Below are positions 1 to 8,665 of a stretch of DNA of 64,000 nucleotides, one piece after another (position 1 is the first letter of the stretch; each line of letters opens with the position of its first letter). This DNA is from Palleronia sp. LCG004. GTDB taxonomy: Bacteria; Pseudomonadota; Alphaproteobacteria; Rhodobacterales; Rhodobacteraceae. The DNA lies in NCBI RefSeq assembly GCF_032931615.1, contig NZ_CP136759.1:744001-808000 (forward strand). The letters are read 5' to 3'. The notes under the pieces are model-generated. The model saw nothing but the letters and a program-made list of their open reading frames with translations, did not search any database and had not been told where the DNA came from. The translations under genes were made by a program, and so were the position numbers.

Positions 1-348
1 AAGCGTACTCGATCCGATGCAGCCCGGACCGACGAAGACATTCGCCACGATATCGATGAAGAGGCTCGCCGAGATCGTCTCGGGGAAGTTCTCGCGATAG
101 AAATCGTCCGCTGGATCCTCGGGAAAGCCCGCAGGTCCTTCGCAGACATGCTCCAGCGACTGGGCGTCTCCCTCGAGGGTGCAATCGATACCCTCAGGTA
201 CGATTTCGGGCATTCCCGATCCGGTCCCCTGCAGAAACGGCAGGCCGAGAAAGGTGCGTTCCATGGTGACGTCGTAGCGGTAAACCGCCGCATCCGCGGT
301 CGCCGCAAAACCGCCAAGCGCAACCGCGCAGATCAAACTCTTTAACAT
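1..348 (-). CDS. Exported protein of unknown function, truncated at the window edge
   Basis: The frame is open from an ATG at 348 down to base 1, so only the first 116 residues are present. The N-terminus is a Sec signal peptide: MLKSLIC, a hydrophobic stretch, then cleavage near ADAA at about residue 21. The mature part begins VYRYDVTMERTF and has two Cys in its first half and one near the cut end. A GGGGGA Shine-Dalgarno lies about 9 nt upstream of the ATG. The start resembles PEP/VPLPA-CTERM exported proteins such as the one at 3934, but the C-terminus that would show a sorting signal is off the window. No family recognised. Confidence 0.6.
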   Translation of the reverse strand, partial: MLKSLICAVALGGFAATADAAVYRYDVTMERTFLGLPFLQGTGSGMPEIVPEGIDCTLEGDAQSLEHVCEGPAGFPEDPADDFYRENFPETISASLFIDIVANVFVGPGCIGSSTL

Positions 349-579
349 CGCAATATGTCCCCCAGACACCGTTTTGAGGCAAAGAAGGGCGTATTTACCT
401 TTCGCTCAACGGTTTTCGGGTGCGGAAACAAATCGTTTCCATAAAATTCTTGGCAAAGTTGAATCGGCGGAGATTCGCCTATCGCTTGAAGGGCGAAAAC
501 CAACTTGAGCGAGCATTGTTGAAAACTGTGCCCAATCTTTGAGCCGGCCTTCGGGGTGGGGATGGGCTTTGACCTGTGG
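349..579. other. Intergenic region upstream of the truncated exported-protein gene
   Basis: These 231 bases separate the start of the truncated gene (348) from the stop of the aspartoacylase-like gene (580). The part at 375-520 is richer in A/T than its surroundings and should hold the minus-strand promoter for the exported-protein gene. I could not pick a convincing -35/-10 pair. No convincing gene or RNA is visible. Confidence 0.4.
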
Positions 580-1614
580 TCAGAGAATCTCGTCTTCGTC
601 GAACATCGGATCCGCTTCGATCTCTGCTGCGAGCCGTGCCATGCGGGTTTCGGGATCGGTCTCGACCGGCGCGAGGTGATAGATCGCGTCCCCCTCGTTG
701 ACGATCGGCATGGTCGCGCGACCGAGGATGACGGCTGTGGTATCCGCGGCAATCTCGATCTCGTTTTCGCCGAAAGGATCCGAGACAGCCGCGAGGAGGG
801 TGCCCGCCTCGACGCCTTCACCGACTTCGCGGAAGGACCGCATCAGTCCGCCGGCGGGTGCGCGCAGCCAGTGCGAACTTGCACAGTTCATCGGTGTGAT
901 GCGCCGCCGCCCGAGCCCCTTTGCGCCGATCATGCCCATCTCGTGCATCACCCGAAGGATGCCGGATGCGCCGACACGCGCCGAGAATTCGTCGAACCTG
1001 AGCGCCTCTCCCGCCTCGTAGAGAAGGATGTCGCAGCCCGTATCGCGCGCGGCGGCGCGGAGCGAGCCCTCGCGCAGCTTGGCGCGCACGACGATGGGAG
1101 CGCCGAAGGCGCGCGCGCGATCGAGGGTCTGCTGCGACGAGGCGGAGACGCGGATCTGCGGCATGTTCGTGCGATGTATCGCCGCGGAATGAAGGTCGAT
1201 GCCGAAATCGCTGCGGGCCACGATCTCGGTCATGAAGAGGTTGGCGAGACGTGCGGCAAGCGACCCGCCCTCCGATCCCGGAAAGGACCGGTTCAGATCG
1301 CGCCGGTCGGGCATGTACCGCGAGTTGTTGAGAAACCCGAAGGTGTTCACGATCGGCACGACCAGCAATGTGCCGCGCAGGCTGTCGAGTTGCGGCTGGC
1401 GGAGCAGCCTTCTTGCGATTTCGACCCCGATCACCTCGTCGCCATGGACCGCGGCCGAGACGAACAATGTCGGCCCTTCCCGCCGGCCATGCACGACATG
1501 GACCGACATCGTGACGGGCGTGTGATCGCTCAGTCGCGAGACGGGCAGGTCGATCGTCCGCGCCTCACCGGGGGCAATGGATTGGCCGCCGATGGTGAAG
1601 GCGTTGCGGGGCAT
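580..1614 (-). CDS. Succinylglutamate desuccinylase/aspartoacylase family zinc deacylase
   Basis: Predicted 344-aa zinc carboxypeptidase-fold deacylase of the AstE/AspA superfamily, which hydrolyses N-acyl amino acids and related amides. Zinc ligands are visible as VHGDE (His57, Glu60) and DLHSA (His142). RSFPG follows the substrate-binding Asn-Arg region (DLNRSFPG, about 106-113). The C-terminal part (FREVGEGVEAGTLL) resembles the barrel-sandwich domain of these enzymes. I chose the ATG at 1614 because GAAGGA lies 5 nt upstream; the frame is open further (to 1806) but would overlap the gamma-glutamyltransferase gene. It lies 133 nt downstream of that gene on the same strand, so the two may form an amino-acid/peptide scavenging pair. 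Substrate unknown. Confidence 0.85.
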   Translation of the reverse strand: MPRNAFTIGGQSIAPGEARTIDLPVSRLSDHTPVTMSVHVVHGRREGPTLFVSAAVHGDEVIGVEIARRLLRQPQLDSLRGTLLVVPIVNTFGFLNNSRYMPDRRDLNRSFPGSEGGSLAARLANLFMTEIVARSDFGIDLHSAAIHRTNMPQIRVSASSQQTLDRARAFGAPIVVRAKLREGSLRAAARDTGCDILLYEAGEALRFDEFSARVGASGILRVMHEMGMIGAKGLGRRRITPMNCASSHWLRAPAGGLMRSFREVGEGVEAGTLLAAVSDPFGENEIEIAADTTAVILGRATMPIVNEGDAIYHLAPVETDPETRMARLAAEIEADPMFDEDEIL

Positions 1615-1747
1615 CGTGTCCTTCGTCCTGGGTGCCATGCGCCTCTGCCACATTCGTCGCAAGCGATCGGGGTCGCCCGTCTTCGGCGCGACCCCGTCAT
1701 CGTCTTTTTCTAAATACGCATGTCCAGTCGCTTGCAACAGGCGATCG

Positions 1748-3544
1748 TTATTGGCCGAGGGCGATCCCTTCGCGCCTGGGATCTGCACCACCGAACAGCC
1801 CGTCATCGGTGATCTCGATGGCGTGCAGGCCGCTCGTCAGTTCGCGGATATCCGTCTCGTAGCCCATCTCCCCGAGCGCAGTCTCAAGGCCGACCGCCTT
1901 CGTGCCGGCCTCGATATCGAACGTGCCGAAACGGTTGACGAGATGCGGTGCGCCGAGGGCCTGCTGCACATCCATGCCCCAATCCACGTGGTTGATGATC
2001 GCCTGCGCGACGTAGCCGATGATGCGCGATCCGCCGGGCGATCCGACGACGAGGGAAGGAGTGCCGTCGCGCATCACGATCGTCGGGGCCATGGAGGACC
2101 TCGGTCGCTTGCCCGGCTCGACGCGATTGGCGATCGGGTTGCCGTCCTCATGCGTGGCAAAGCTGAAATCGGTCAGTTCGTTGTTGAGGAGGAAGCCACC
2201 CGGTGCCATCAGCCGCGATCCGAAGCCGTTCTCGATCGTCGTCGTCATGCTGAGGGCATTGCCGTCCCCGTCGACGATGGAAATATGCGAGGTCGACGGA
2301 AGCTCGATCGCCATGTCGTCGCCCCAGAGCATCGCATGATCCCATTCCGGCGCACCGGGGGTCACCTCGTCGAGCGCCTCGGATCCCCCGAGCTGCATCG
2401 AGCGGCTTTGGAGGTAGTCGGTGTCGATCAGTCCCTCGAGCGGCATCGGCACGAAGTCGATATCGGCCATGTAGCGACCACGGTCGGCGAAGGCGAGGCG
2501 CGACGCGTCCCCGATCAGGCGCCAGGCATCCGGGTCGTCGGGCCCCATCTCGCCCAGATCGTAGTTCGAGAGGATGCCGAGGATCTGGCCCACGGTCAGC
2601 GCGCCCGAGCTCGGCGGTCCCATGCCGCAGACCTCGGCCCCGCGATAGGGGACGCAGACGGCATCGCGCTCGACCACGTCGTAGATTGCGAGATCGGTCA
2701 TCGACAACACGCCGGGATTGCCATCGGCACCTTGGACCGTATCGACTATGCCCTGCGCGATTTCGCCATTATAGAAGATGTCCGCCCCGTCGCTCGCGAT
2801 CGCCTCGAGCGTGTCGGCATAGGGTGCGTTGGTCAGCGTATCGCCTTCGGCGATCGCGGTGCCGCCGGGGAAGAAGTACTCGGCCGTACGATCGAAGGTC
2901 TGCAGCCGCTCGCCTTCCTCGGCAACGAGTGCGGCGAGGCGCGGGGAAACCGTGAAGCCGTCACGGGCAAGCGCGATGGCATCCTCGAACAGGCTGCTCC
3001 ATTCCGCATTGCCCCACATTTCGTGGGCGCGCTCCATCAGCCGCGGGGTGCCCGGCGTGCCAACAGAGCGGCCGCCCACGACCGCGTCATAGAACTCCAT
3101 CGGTTCGCCATCGACCTGAAAGAGTTGCGGCGTCGCGTCGAGCGGCGCGGTCTCGCGACCGTCGAGCGTGGTGAGCGTCCCGCTTTCGGCGTCGTAGTAG
3201 ACAAGGAACGCCCCGCCGCCGAGCCCGGAACTCTGAGGCTCCACGAGACCAAGGACAGTCTGGACCGCGACCATGGCGTCCGCCGCGCTGCCGCCTGCCT
3301 CGAGCACGCGAAAGCCGGCCTCGACCGCATGCGGATTCGCTGCGGCAACCATCCAGTCGCTGGCCTCGACCGGGGTTCCCGCGCGCTTCGCTTCGAGCGC
3401 ACGTTGTGCAGCCTCCGAAAGTCCTGCTCCCAGGGATTGCGAGGTGGCCGGCGCTTCGGGATCGACCGCATCCGTGGCCTGCTGTGCCTCGGCCGCAGCC
3501 GTTAACGCGATTGCCGCAAGGGCGAGGGACGTGTAACGGACCAT
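1748..3544 (-). CDS. ggt: Gamma-glutamyltransferase (periplasmic)
   Basis: Predicted 598-aa gamma-glutamyltranspeptidase, which cleaves or transfers the gamma-glutamyl group of glutathione and related peptides. It starts with a Sec signal peptide (residues 1-20, cleavage near AEA). The self-processing nucleophile is Thr418 in the STSHISIVDGDGNALSMT segment; the proprotein splits here into large and small subunits. SSGLGGGAF (about 105-113) and GSPGGSRIIG in the small subunit are typical family motifs. The length fits the family (about 550-600 aa). The ATG at 3544 has AGAGGAGGA about 6 nt upstream. The downstream aspartoacylase-like gene is on the same strand. Confidence 0.95.
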   Translation of the reverse strand: MVRYTSLALAAIALTAAAEAQQATDAVDPEAPATSQSLGAGLSEAAQRALEAKRAGTPVEASDWMVAAANPHAVEAGFRVLEAGGSAADAMVAVQTVLGLVEPQSSGLGGGAFLVYYDAESGTLTTLDGRETAPLDATPQLFQVDGEPMEFYDAVVGGRSVGTPGTPRLMERAHEMWGNAEWSSLFEDAIALARDGFTVSPRLAALVAEEGERLQTFDRTAEYFFPGGTAIAEGDTLTNAPYADTLEAIASDGADIFYNGEIAQGIVDTVQGADGNPGVLSMTDLAIYDVVERDAVCVPYRGAEVCGMGPPSSGALTVGQILGILSNYDLGEMGPDDPDAWRLIGDASRLAFADRGRYMADIDFVPMPLEGLIDTDYLQSRSMQLGGSEALDEVTPGAPEWDHAMLWGDDMAIELPSTSHISIVDGDGNALSMTTTIENGFGSRLMAPGGFLLNNELTDFSFATHEDGNPIANRVEPGKRPRSSMAPTIVMRDGTPSLVVGSPGGSRIIGYVAQAIINHVDWGMDVQQALGAPHLVNRFGTFDIEAGTKAVGLETALGEMGYETDIRELTSGLHAIEITDDGLFGGADPRREGIALGQ

Positions 3545-3933
3545 GGGGATCCTCCTCTGGTGTCAGCTTCTCTGCCAGAAGATGCGAAAGACGGACCGGT
3601 GACAAGCTCAGCGCGAAGAAGGGGAGTGTGTACCGAGACCCGAATCAGGCGCTGCCGATTCGATCTTGCAGAGTTAGGGCTATGCCTGAGATTTAGAGGA
3701 ATTTGCCGGAACAACTCAAAGATGAAGCTTCTGCTTCGACATCTCACTAAACACACGTATGGTTAACGGATTAAAGTAATCCCATTTCATGGACTTGCAT
3801 TAAGCATTGAAAGTGATAGGCACACATTCTAGATACATTCACGAAAATGTTAGTAGGATGTTAACAGATTGCGCTATGAGGGGATCGCTGCTCGGGTGGA
3901 GCGCAATATTTTAAGGACGGGGACCTTAATTCC
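3545..3933. promoter_or_regulatory. 389-bp divergent intergenic region with a candidate sigma70 promoter
   Basis: The region separates the divergent ggt (minus) and VPLPA-CTERM (plus) genes, and 3680-3910 is clearly more A/T-rich than the flanks. A plausible plus-strand promoter is TTGAAA at 3807-3812 and TAGATA at 3830-3835 with exactly 17 bp between them; the -10 is a weak match. This would give a leader of roughly 95 nt. No convincing ORF is seen here. Confidence 0.35.
3911..3929 (+). promoter_or_regulatory. Inverted repeat containing the ribosome binding site
   Basis: TTAAGG (3911-3916) and CCTTAA (3924-3929) are perfect inverted copies flanking ACGGGGA. The purine-rich Shine-Dalgarno of the gene at 3934 (AAGGACGGGGA) lies inside the repeat. 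If the RNA folds, the ribosome site would be partly occluded. The effect on translation is inference. Confidence 0.4.
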
Positions 3934-4551
3934 ATGAAACATGCATTTCTTGCCGCCGTTGCCGCTCTCGGTCTGGGTGCGACTTCGGCTTCGGCCATTA
4001 CATATTCGTTCGAAGACCTTCTGCCTGGTGGTGGCGGAAGCCTCATCGCCAGCGAATTCTCGCTGGATGTCACGGCGATCGATGCGGGCGTGATCTTCAG
4101 CATCATGAACGACGTTGCCGTGTCTGAATACAGCCCCCGCGGGCGCAGCGTTGGGTTCGAGGACAGCCTCGGCCTTCTGACGAATCCGATGATCAGCGGA
4201 ACGAATGTCAGCTTCGCAACCGCGAACGGCAACTTGCCCCAGTCGAACCGGAACTACGATGAATTCGTGTTCGCGGCCACGCAGGGCAATGACAGCGCCA
4301 CCATCGGTGACGGTGAAACGCTGGACCTGACCTTCGAGCTGAACGGAACGACCACGTTCGATGACGTGATCGCGGCGCTCAACAGCGGTTCGCTCCTGGT
4401 CGGTCTGCACGTGATCTCGATCAATGGCGTGGATCCGAGCTCCGACACGATCACCACGATCGGCGAAGTGCCGCTTCCCGCTGGTCTTCCGCTGCTCCTC
4501 GCCGGTGTCGGCGCGTTCGGTCTCATGCGGCGCAAGCGCAAGGCCGCCTGA
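3934..4551 (+). CDS. VPLPA-CTERM sorting domain-containing exported protein
   Basis: Predicted 205-aa surface or secreted protein. A signal peptide (residues 1-21, ending ATSASA) is followed by a beta-rich, Ser/Thr/Asn-rich region. The C-terminus is a clear VPLPA-CTERM tripartite signal: VPLPAGLPLL, a hydrophobic helix (LLLAGVGAFGLM), then a basic tail RRKRKAA. In Rhodobacterales such signals are processed by an exosortase (XrtD type), usually in strains making exopolysaccharide. No exosortase gene is in this window, so it must act in trans. The gene stands alone, with a strong terminator after it and an A/T-rich leader before it. The mature domain is not recognised. Confidence 0.85.
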   Translation: MKHAFLAAVAALGLGATSASAITYSFEDLLPGGGGSLIASEFSLDVTAIDAGVIFSIMNDVAVSEYSPRGRSVGFEDSLGLLTNPMISGTNVSFATANGNLPQSNRNYDEFVFAATQGNDSATIGDGETLDLTFELNGTTTFDDVIAALNSGSLLVGLHVISINGVDPSSDTITTIGEVPLPAGLPLLLAGVGAFGLMRRKRKAA

Positions 4552-4573
4552 AGATCGACTGATCCTCGAGCAT

Positions 4574-4608
4574 TCGCGCCCGCGGGAGACCGCGGGCGCG
4601 ATTTTTTT
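4574..4608 (+). terminator. Rho-independent terminator of the VPLPA-CTERM gene
   Basis: A perfect 12-bp GC-rich stem (4574-4585 with 4590-4601) closes a GAGA tetraloop and is followed by seven T (4602-4608). It lies 22 nt after the stop codon at 4551. Confidence 0.9.
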
Positions 4609-4673
4609 GTCGGGTCGGGGTGCGATCTCGGGCACCACGAAACGCGAAGCCCGGACGGCAGGCGGCGATTGTC

Positions 4674-5507
4674 TCAGTCGTCGTGCGAGTAGGGCAGTTG
4701 GACGAAGCGGTACCCGGTTTCGGCGCGTTCGATAAATCCGGCACCTGGGAAAGTGATATGGCTGCCCAGGATCGGCGTCTCGTCGCTTGCAACCCGGTCG
4801 AGTATCGCCTTCCGCGTCGCGCGGGCCTGCTCCACATCCGTGTCGAAGCCGGTCCCGACATCGGGATTGGCAAGCTGCACCGGTGCGATGTGGACGATGT
4901 CGGTCAGCAGCAGAAGCGTCGAACCTCCGGACTGGATCTCGAGCCCCGAATGGCCGGGCGTATGTCCCGGAAGGTGCAGGTTGCGCAGGCCGGTCGCGAT
5001 GTCGGCACCTGTCGCGAACGTCTCGGTCTGGTCTTCATAGGCTTTGAGCATCGCGCGCGTCGCGTCGCTTGCATTGGCTTCGTCCGAGAAATGGGCGTGG
5101 TCGGCCTCGTGGACCTTGAGGACGGCCTTTCCGAAGCGCGCACCATCTTCGCCCATGAGACCCGCGATATGGTCGGGGTGCATGTGCGTAACGTAAATCG
5201 TGTCGATGTCGTCGGGCGCGTAACCCGCCGCCGCCATGTTGGCTGCGACCCGGCCCGTCCGCTCGCCCATGTTTCCGGCGACCCCCGCATCGACGAGGAT
5301 CTTTCGTCCTCCCGTCTCGATCACGAACGCGTTGAGACCCGAGCGCCACGTCTCGGCGTCGAGATGCCGTTCGCGCATCAGTCTGGCGTATTCGTCCTTC
5401 TCGATACCTACGAGATTGTCGACGCCGAGGGGCAGGGGGCCGTCGCTGAGTGCCGTAACGGTTATGTCGCCGATTTCGAGGCGCTGCGCGTCGGGTAGGC
5501 GTGTCAT
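4674..5507 (-). CDS. MBL-fold metallo-hydrolase
   Basis: Predicted 277-aa cytoplasmic metallo-beta-lactamase-fold hydrolase with no signal peptide. The dinuclear zinc site is visible as THMHPDH (near residue 106-112), PGHTPGHSG (near 179-187), an Asp in LLLLTDIVH and a late His in LGSHITFPG. This arrangement is that of the lactonase/glyoxalase II-like branch (AttM/AiiB type), which includes N-acyl-homoserine lactonases. The similarity does not prove quorum-quenching activity, although the window does encode a LuxI synthase 41 kb away. It is flanked by convergent and divergent neighbours, so it is probably monocistronic. Confidence 0.85.
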   Translation of the reverse strand: MTRLPDAQRLEIGDITVTALSDGPLPLGVDNLVGIEKDEYARLMRERHLDAETWRSGLNAFVIETGGRKILVDAGVAGNMGERTGRVAANMAAAGYAPDDIDTIYVTHMHPDHIAGLMGEDGARFGKAVLKVHEADHAHFSDEANASDATRAMLKAYEDQTETFATGADIATGLRNLHLPGHTPGHSGLEIQSGGSTLLLLTDIVHIAPVQLANPDVGTGFDTDVEQARATRKAILDRVASDETPILGSHITFPGAGFIERAETGYRFVQLPYSHDD

Positions 5508-5622
5508 GTCGAACCTTCCTCTCTTAATGTGGCGGGCGCTCCGGGAGTGTCGACCCGGTGCCCTGCTCGGTCCCGTAACGAGCTAGGGCCGCGATGCGGA
5601 TTTCAAACGCGAGGATGTTCAC

Positions 5623-6090
5623 ATGGTCGATCTCGGCGAGATGATGGCACGCCATGCACGCCAAGGCCGCGTGGAATGGATCGGCCTCAGACCCGAGCGG
5701 CGCGCGCCGCTCGTCCCGGTCCAGGAGGCCGAGATCGACGAGGCGGGCCTGTCGGGTGATCACGGACGGCCAGGGAAGCGGGCGGTCACGCTGATTCAGG
5801 CAGAGCATCTGCCCGTCATCGCCGGTCTTCTGGGTCGCCCGGATGTGCGTCCGGCCGATCTTCGCCGGAACATCGTGGTGTCGGGCATCAACCTAGCCGC
5901 TCTGCGCAAGGCTCAGGTCCGGATCGGCGACGCGGTCGTCTTCGTCGAGGGGCCCTGTCCGCCATGTTCGAGGATGGAGGAGACCTTCGGGCCTGGCGGG
6001 TACTCGGCGGTTCGCGGTCACGGTGGATATTATGCGAGCGTGATCGCCCCCGGCCGGATCATTCACGGAGCCCCGGTTCTTCGCGGATAG
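5623..6090 (+). CDS. MOSC domain-containing protein
   Basis: Predicted 155-aa protein consisting essentially of one MOSC (molybdenum cofactor sulfurase C-terminal) domain. The features seen are GDHGRPGKRAVTLIQ, RRNIVVSGINL and the Cys-containing GPCPPCSRMEE, followed by a GxRGHGG-type stretch. MOSC proteins bind molybdopterin or act in sulfur transfer to molybdenum enzymes; small stand-alone ones are mostly uncharacterised. GAGGA 8 nt before the ATG supports the start. The downstream ceramidase-like gene is on the same strand after about 70 nt. Confidence 0.85.
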   Translation: MVDLGEMMARHARQGRVEWIGLRPERRAPLVPVQEAEIDEAGLSGDHGRPGKRAVTLIQAEHLPVIAGLLGRPDVRPADLRRNIVVSGINLAALRKAQVRIGDAVVFVEGPCPPCSRMEETFGPGGYSAVRGHGGYYASVIAPGRIIHGAPVLRG

Positions 6091-6162
6091 GACGCCGCGG
6101 GCGACGATTGGGCGCAAGGCACCCGTCTTGCCTCGGCGGGCTCCGGTGGCCTAATCGTGGTC

Positions 6163-6813
6163 ATGGATTGGACCGCCCCCATCGACATCTACTGCGAACG
6201 GTTGAGCGCGAGCTACTGGGCCGAGCCCGTCAACGCGTTTACCAACCTGGCCTTCATCGTGGTCGCGCTCTGGCTCTGGCCGAAGAGCAGGGGGATCGAG
6301 GCCGTGCTCTGTGCGATCCTTTTCGCGATCGGGATCGGGTCGTGGCTCTTTCATACCCATGCAACCGCTTGGGCGGCACTGGCCGACACGGTACCGATCG
6401 GGATCTTCATCCTGACCTACGTGTTTGCGGCGAACCGCCGCTATTTCGGGTGGTCCGTGGCGATCTCCATGCTCGGGGTAGTGGTCTTCGCGCTCTGGCT
6501 GGCGGTCGGAGGGGCGATCTTCGCGCGGCTGCCGGGCTTCGATATCTCGGCGAGTTACTGGCCCGTCCCTGCAGGGATCCTCCTTTACGCCGCGCTGCTG
6601 CGCCGCAGGTTGCCGCAAGTGGCGCGCGGACTGGCAATCGGGGCTGCGATCCTGACGCTCTCCCTCGTCTTCCGGTCGCTGGACCATCCGCTATGTTCCG
6701 CGCTGCCCACCGGCACCCATTTCGCATGGCATCTCTTCAACGCTGTGATGCTGGGCTGGATGATCACGGTGCTCAGGCGCGACCGGGTTGAAAGGGTCCG
6801 GCAACGGGGATAG
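6163..6813 (+). CDS. Ceramidase-domain integral membrane protein
   Basis: Predicted 216-aa protein with about seven membrane segments. It matches the bacterial branch of the alkaline ceramidase (PAQR/CREST-like) family. The putative metal and catalytic residues are in order: DIYCERL near the N-terminus, SWLFHTHAT (about 64-72), ADTVPIG, and THFAWHLFN near the C-terminus. Eukaryotic members hydrolyse ceramide; bacterial substrates are generally unknown. An in-frame GTG lies two codons upstream (6157), but I prefer the ATG at 6163 because MDWTAPIDIYCE aligns with family N-termini. No strong Shine-Dalgarno is seen for either. Confidence 0.75.
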   Translation: MDWTAPIDIYCERLSASYWAEPVNAFTNLAFIVVALWLWPKSRGIEAVLCAILFAIGIGSWLFHTHATAWAALADTVPIGIFILTYVFAANRRYFGWSVAISMLGVVVFALWLAVGGAIFARLPGFDISASYWPVPAGILLYAALLRRRLPQVARGLAIGAAILTLSLVFRSLDHPLCSALPTGTHFAWHLFNAVMLGWMITVLRRDRVERVRQRG

Positions 6814-6854
6814 GAGCGGGCGATACCCGGACAAGTCGCTGAGGTGCCCCGCAC

Positions 6855-7142
6855 ATGTCGATCGACAAAGACACCGCCGCCCGCGTGGCGAGCCTCGCGC
6901 GGATCCGCGTGGAGCCCGAGAGCCTCGACGCGCTCGCCGCCGAGTTCAACACCATCCTGGGCTTCATCGAACAGCTCGGCGAAGTCGACGTCGACGGCGT
7001 GGAGCCCATGGTGAGCGTGACGCCTCAACGGCTGAAGCGTCGCGAGGATGTGGTCACGGACGGCGATCAGCAGGCGAAGGTTCTGGCCAACGCGCCCGAC
7101 GCCCGCGAGGGCTTTTTTGCCGTGCCGAAGGTTGTGGAATAA
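6855..7142 (+). CDS. gatC: Asp-tRNA(Asn)/Glu-tRNA(Gln) amidotransferase subunit C
   Basis: Predicted 95-aa GatC. This small subunit of the GatCAB complex wraps around GatA and stabilises it. GatCAB converts misacylated Glu-tRNA(Gln) and Asp-tRNA(Asn) to the correct amide forms in organisms lacking GlnRS or AsnRS. Family features include the N-terminal VASLARIRV stretch, [11 protein letters not shown] and the C-terminal [19 protein letters not shown]. The gene ends 4 nt before gatA. gatB is not in the window, which is common in alphaproteobacteria. Confidence 0.97.
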   Translation: MSIDKDTAARVASLARIRVEPESLDALAAEFNTILGFIEQLGEVDVDGVEPMVSVTPQRLKRREDVVTDGDQQAKVLANAPDAREGFFAVPKVVE

Positions 7143-7146
7143 TCGC

Positions 7147-8628
7147 ATGTCGGATCTCAATACGCTGACCATCTCCGAAGCCCGCCGCCGCCTCCGCAAG
7201 GGGGAGGTGACGAGCCGCCAGATCACCGAGGCCTGCCTTTCGGCGATGGAGGCTGGAACGGCGCTCAACGCCTATGCCCATCCGACAGCCGATCTGGCCA
7301 TGCAGATGGCCGAAGCTGCAGACGAGCGGTTGAAGCAGGACGACGCGCCGGGGCTTTGCGGTATTCCGCTCGGAATCAAGGATCTCTTCTGCACCAAGGG
7401 TGTGGCCAGCCAAGCTGGAAGCCGCATCCTCGAAGGGTTCCGCCCTGAATACGAATCCACCGTGACGCGCCAGCTCTGGGAGAGCGGAGCGGTCATGCTT
7501 GGCAAGCTCAACATGGACGAATTCGCCATGGGTTCGTCGAACGAGACGAGCGTCTATGGCCCCGCGGTCAATCCGTGGAAGATCGACGAGCGCGAGTTGA
7601 CGCCCGGCGGATCCTCGGGCGGGTCCTCCGCGGCCGTCGCCGCCGATCTCTGCCTTGCGGCGACTGGGACCGATACGGGCGGCTCCATCCGCGAGCCCGC
7701 GGCCTTCACCGGCACCGTCGGAATCAAGCCCACCTATGGACGCTGCTCTCGCTGGGGGATCGTGGCTTTCGCCTCGAGCCTCGATCAGGCGGGCCCGATG
7801 ACCAAGGATGTGCGCGACGCCGCGATCCTGCTGCGCGCGATGTCGGGGCACGATCCGCTCGACAGCACGAGCGCCGATCTGCCCGTCCCCGATTTCGAGG
7901 CGGCGCTCAGCGGTGACATCCGTGGCAAGACGATCGGCATTCCGCGCGAATACCATGCCGATGGAATGCCTGAAGAAATCGAGGCGCTTTGGGCCAATGG
8001 CCGCGCGATGCTCGAGGATGCCGGCGCGAAGGTCGTCGACGTGTCGTTGCCGCATACGAAATACGCGCTTGCCTGCTATTACGTGATCGCGCCCGCAGAG
8101 GCGTCATCGAACCTCGCGCGCTACGACGGGGTTCGTTTCGGCCGCAGGGCCGCGCTCGAGCAGGGCGACGGAATCCTCGAGCTCTACGAAAAGACGCGCG
8201 CCGAAGGCTTCGGCGACGAGGTCAAGCGCCGCGTCATGATCGGCACCTACGTCCTGAGCGCGGGCTTTTACGACGCCTATTACAACCGCGCACGGAAGGT
8301 CCGTACGCTCATCAAGCGCGACTTCGAAGAGGTCTTCGCCCAAGGGGTGGACGCAATCCTGACGCCCACGACTCCGTCGGCCGCCTTCGGCATCGGCGAG
8401 ACGGTCGAGGCCGATCCCGTGCAGATGTATCTCAACGACGTCTTCACCGTGACCGTGAACCTCGCGGGGCTTCCCGGCATCAGCGTGCCTGCGGGGCAGG
8501 ATAGGCAGGGACTGCCCCTGGGCCTTCAGCTTATCGGGCGGCCGTGGGAGGAAGGCGATCTCCTCAACATGGCCTATACGCTGGAGCAATCGGCCGGATT
8601 TGTGGCCAAGCCCGCGCGGTGGTGGTAG
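7147..8628 (+). CDS. gatA: Asp-tRNA(Asn)/Glu-tRNA(Gln) amidotransferase subunit A
   Basis: Predicted 493-aa amidase-signature enzyme, the glutaminase subunit of GatCAB. The Ser-cisSer-Lys catalytic triad is present: Lys in [10 protein letters not shown], and the Gly/Ser-rich signature [16 protein letters not shown] with the nucleophilic Ser in [10 protein letters not shown]. Ammonia released from Gln is channelled to GatB. The length matches the family (about 490 aa). The start at 7147 is 4 nt after gatC, so they are cotranscribed. The reading frame is also open upstream of 7147, but that part overlaps gatC and is not used. Confidence 0.97.
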   Translation: MSDLNTLTISEARRRLRKGEVTSRQITEACLSAMEAGTALNAYAHPTADLAMQMAEAADERLKQDDAPGLCGIPLGIKDLFCTKGVASQAGSRILEGFRPEYESTVTRQLWESGAVMLGKLNMDEFAMGSSNETSVYGPAVNPWKIDERELTPGGSSGGSSAAVAADLCLAATGTDTGGSIREPAAFTGTVGIKPTYGRCSRWGIVAFASSLDQAGPMTKDVRDAAILLRAMSGHDPLDSTSADLPVPDFEAALSGDIRGKTIGIPREYHADGMPEEIEALWANGRAMLEDAGAKVVDVSLPHTKYALACYYVIAPAEASSNLARYDGVRFGRRAALEQGDGILELYEKTRAEGFGDEVKRRVMIGTYVLSAGFYDAYYNRARKVRTLIKRDFEEVFAQGVDAILTPTTPSAAFGIGETVEADPVQMYLNDVFTVTVNLAGLPGISVPAGQDRQGLPLGLQLIGRPWEEGDLLNMAYTLEQSAGFVAKPARWW

Positions 8629-8665
8629 GATCGGGGTCGATCTTTCGGTCGAAGGGACGACACCG

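Noticed and set aside
1577..3505. Very long open frame on the plus strand opposite ggt
   Set aside because: It is antisense to a clear gamma-glutamyltransferase; long antisense frames are expected in GC-rich DNA and its translation has no domain or plausible start context.
4674..5507. Calling the MBL hydrolase an AHL lactonase because a luxI gene is in the window
   Set aside because: The motif is shared by many MBL lactonase-like enzymes and the genes are 41 kb apart; the specific activity is not supported.
5756..5763. GTGATCAC palindrome inside the MOSC gene
   Set aside because: Lies within coding sequence with no promoter context; about one chance copy is expected in 64 kb.
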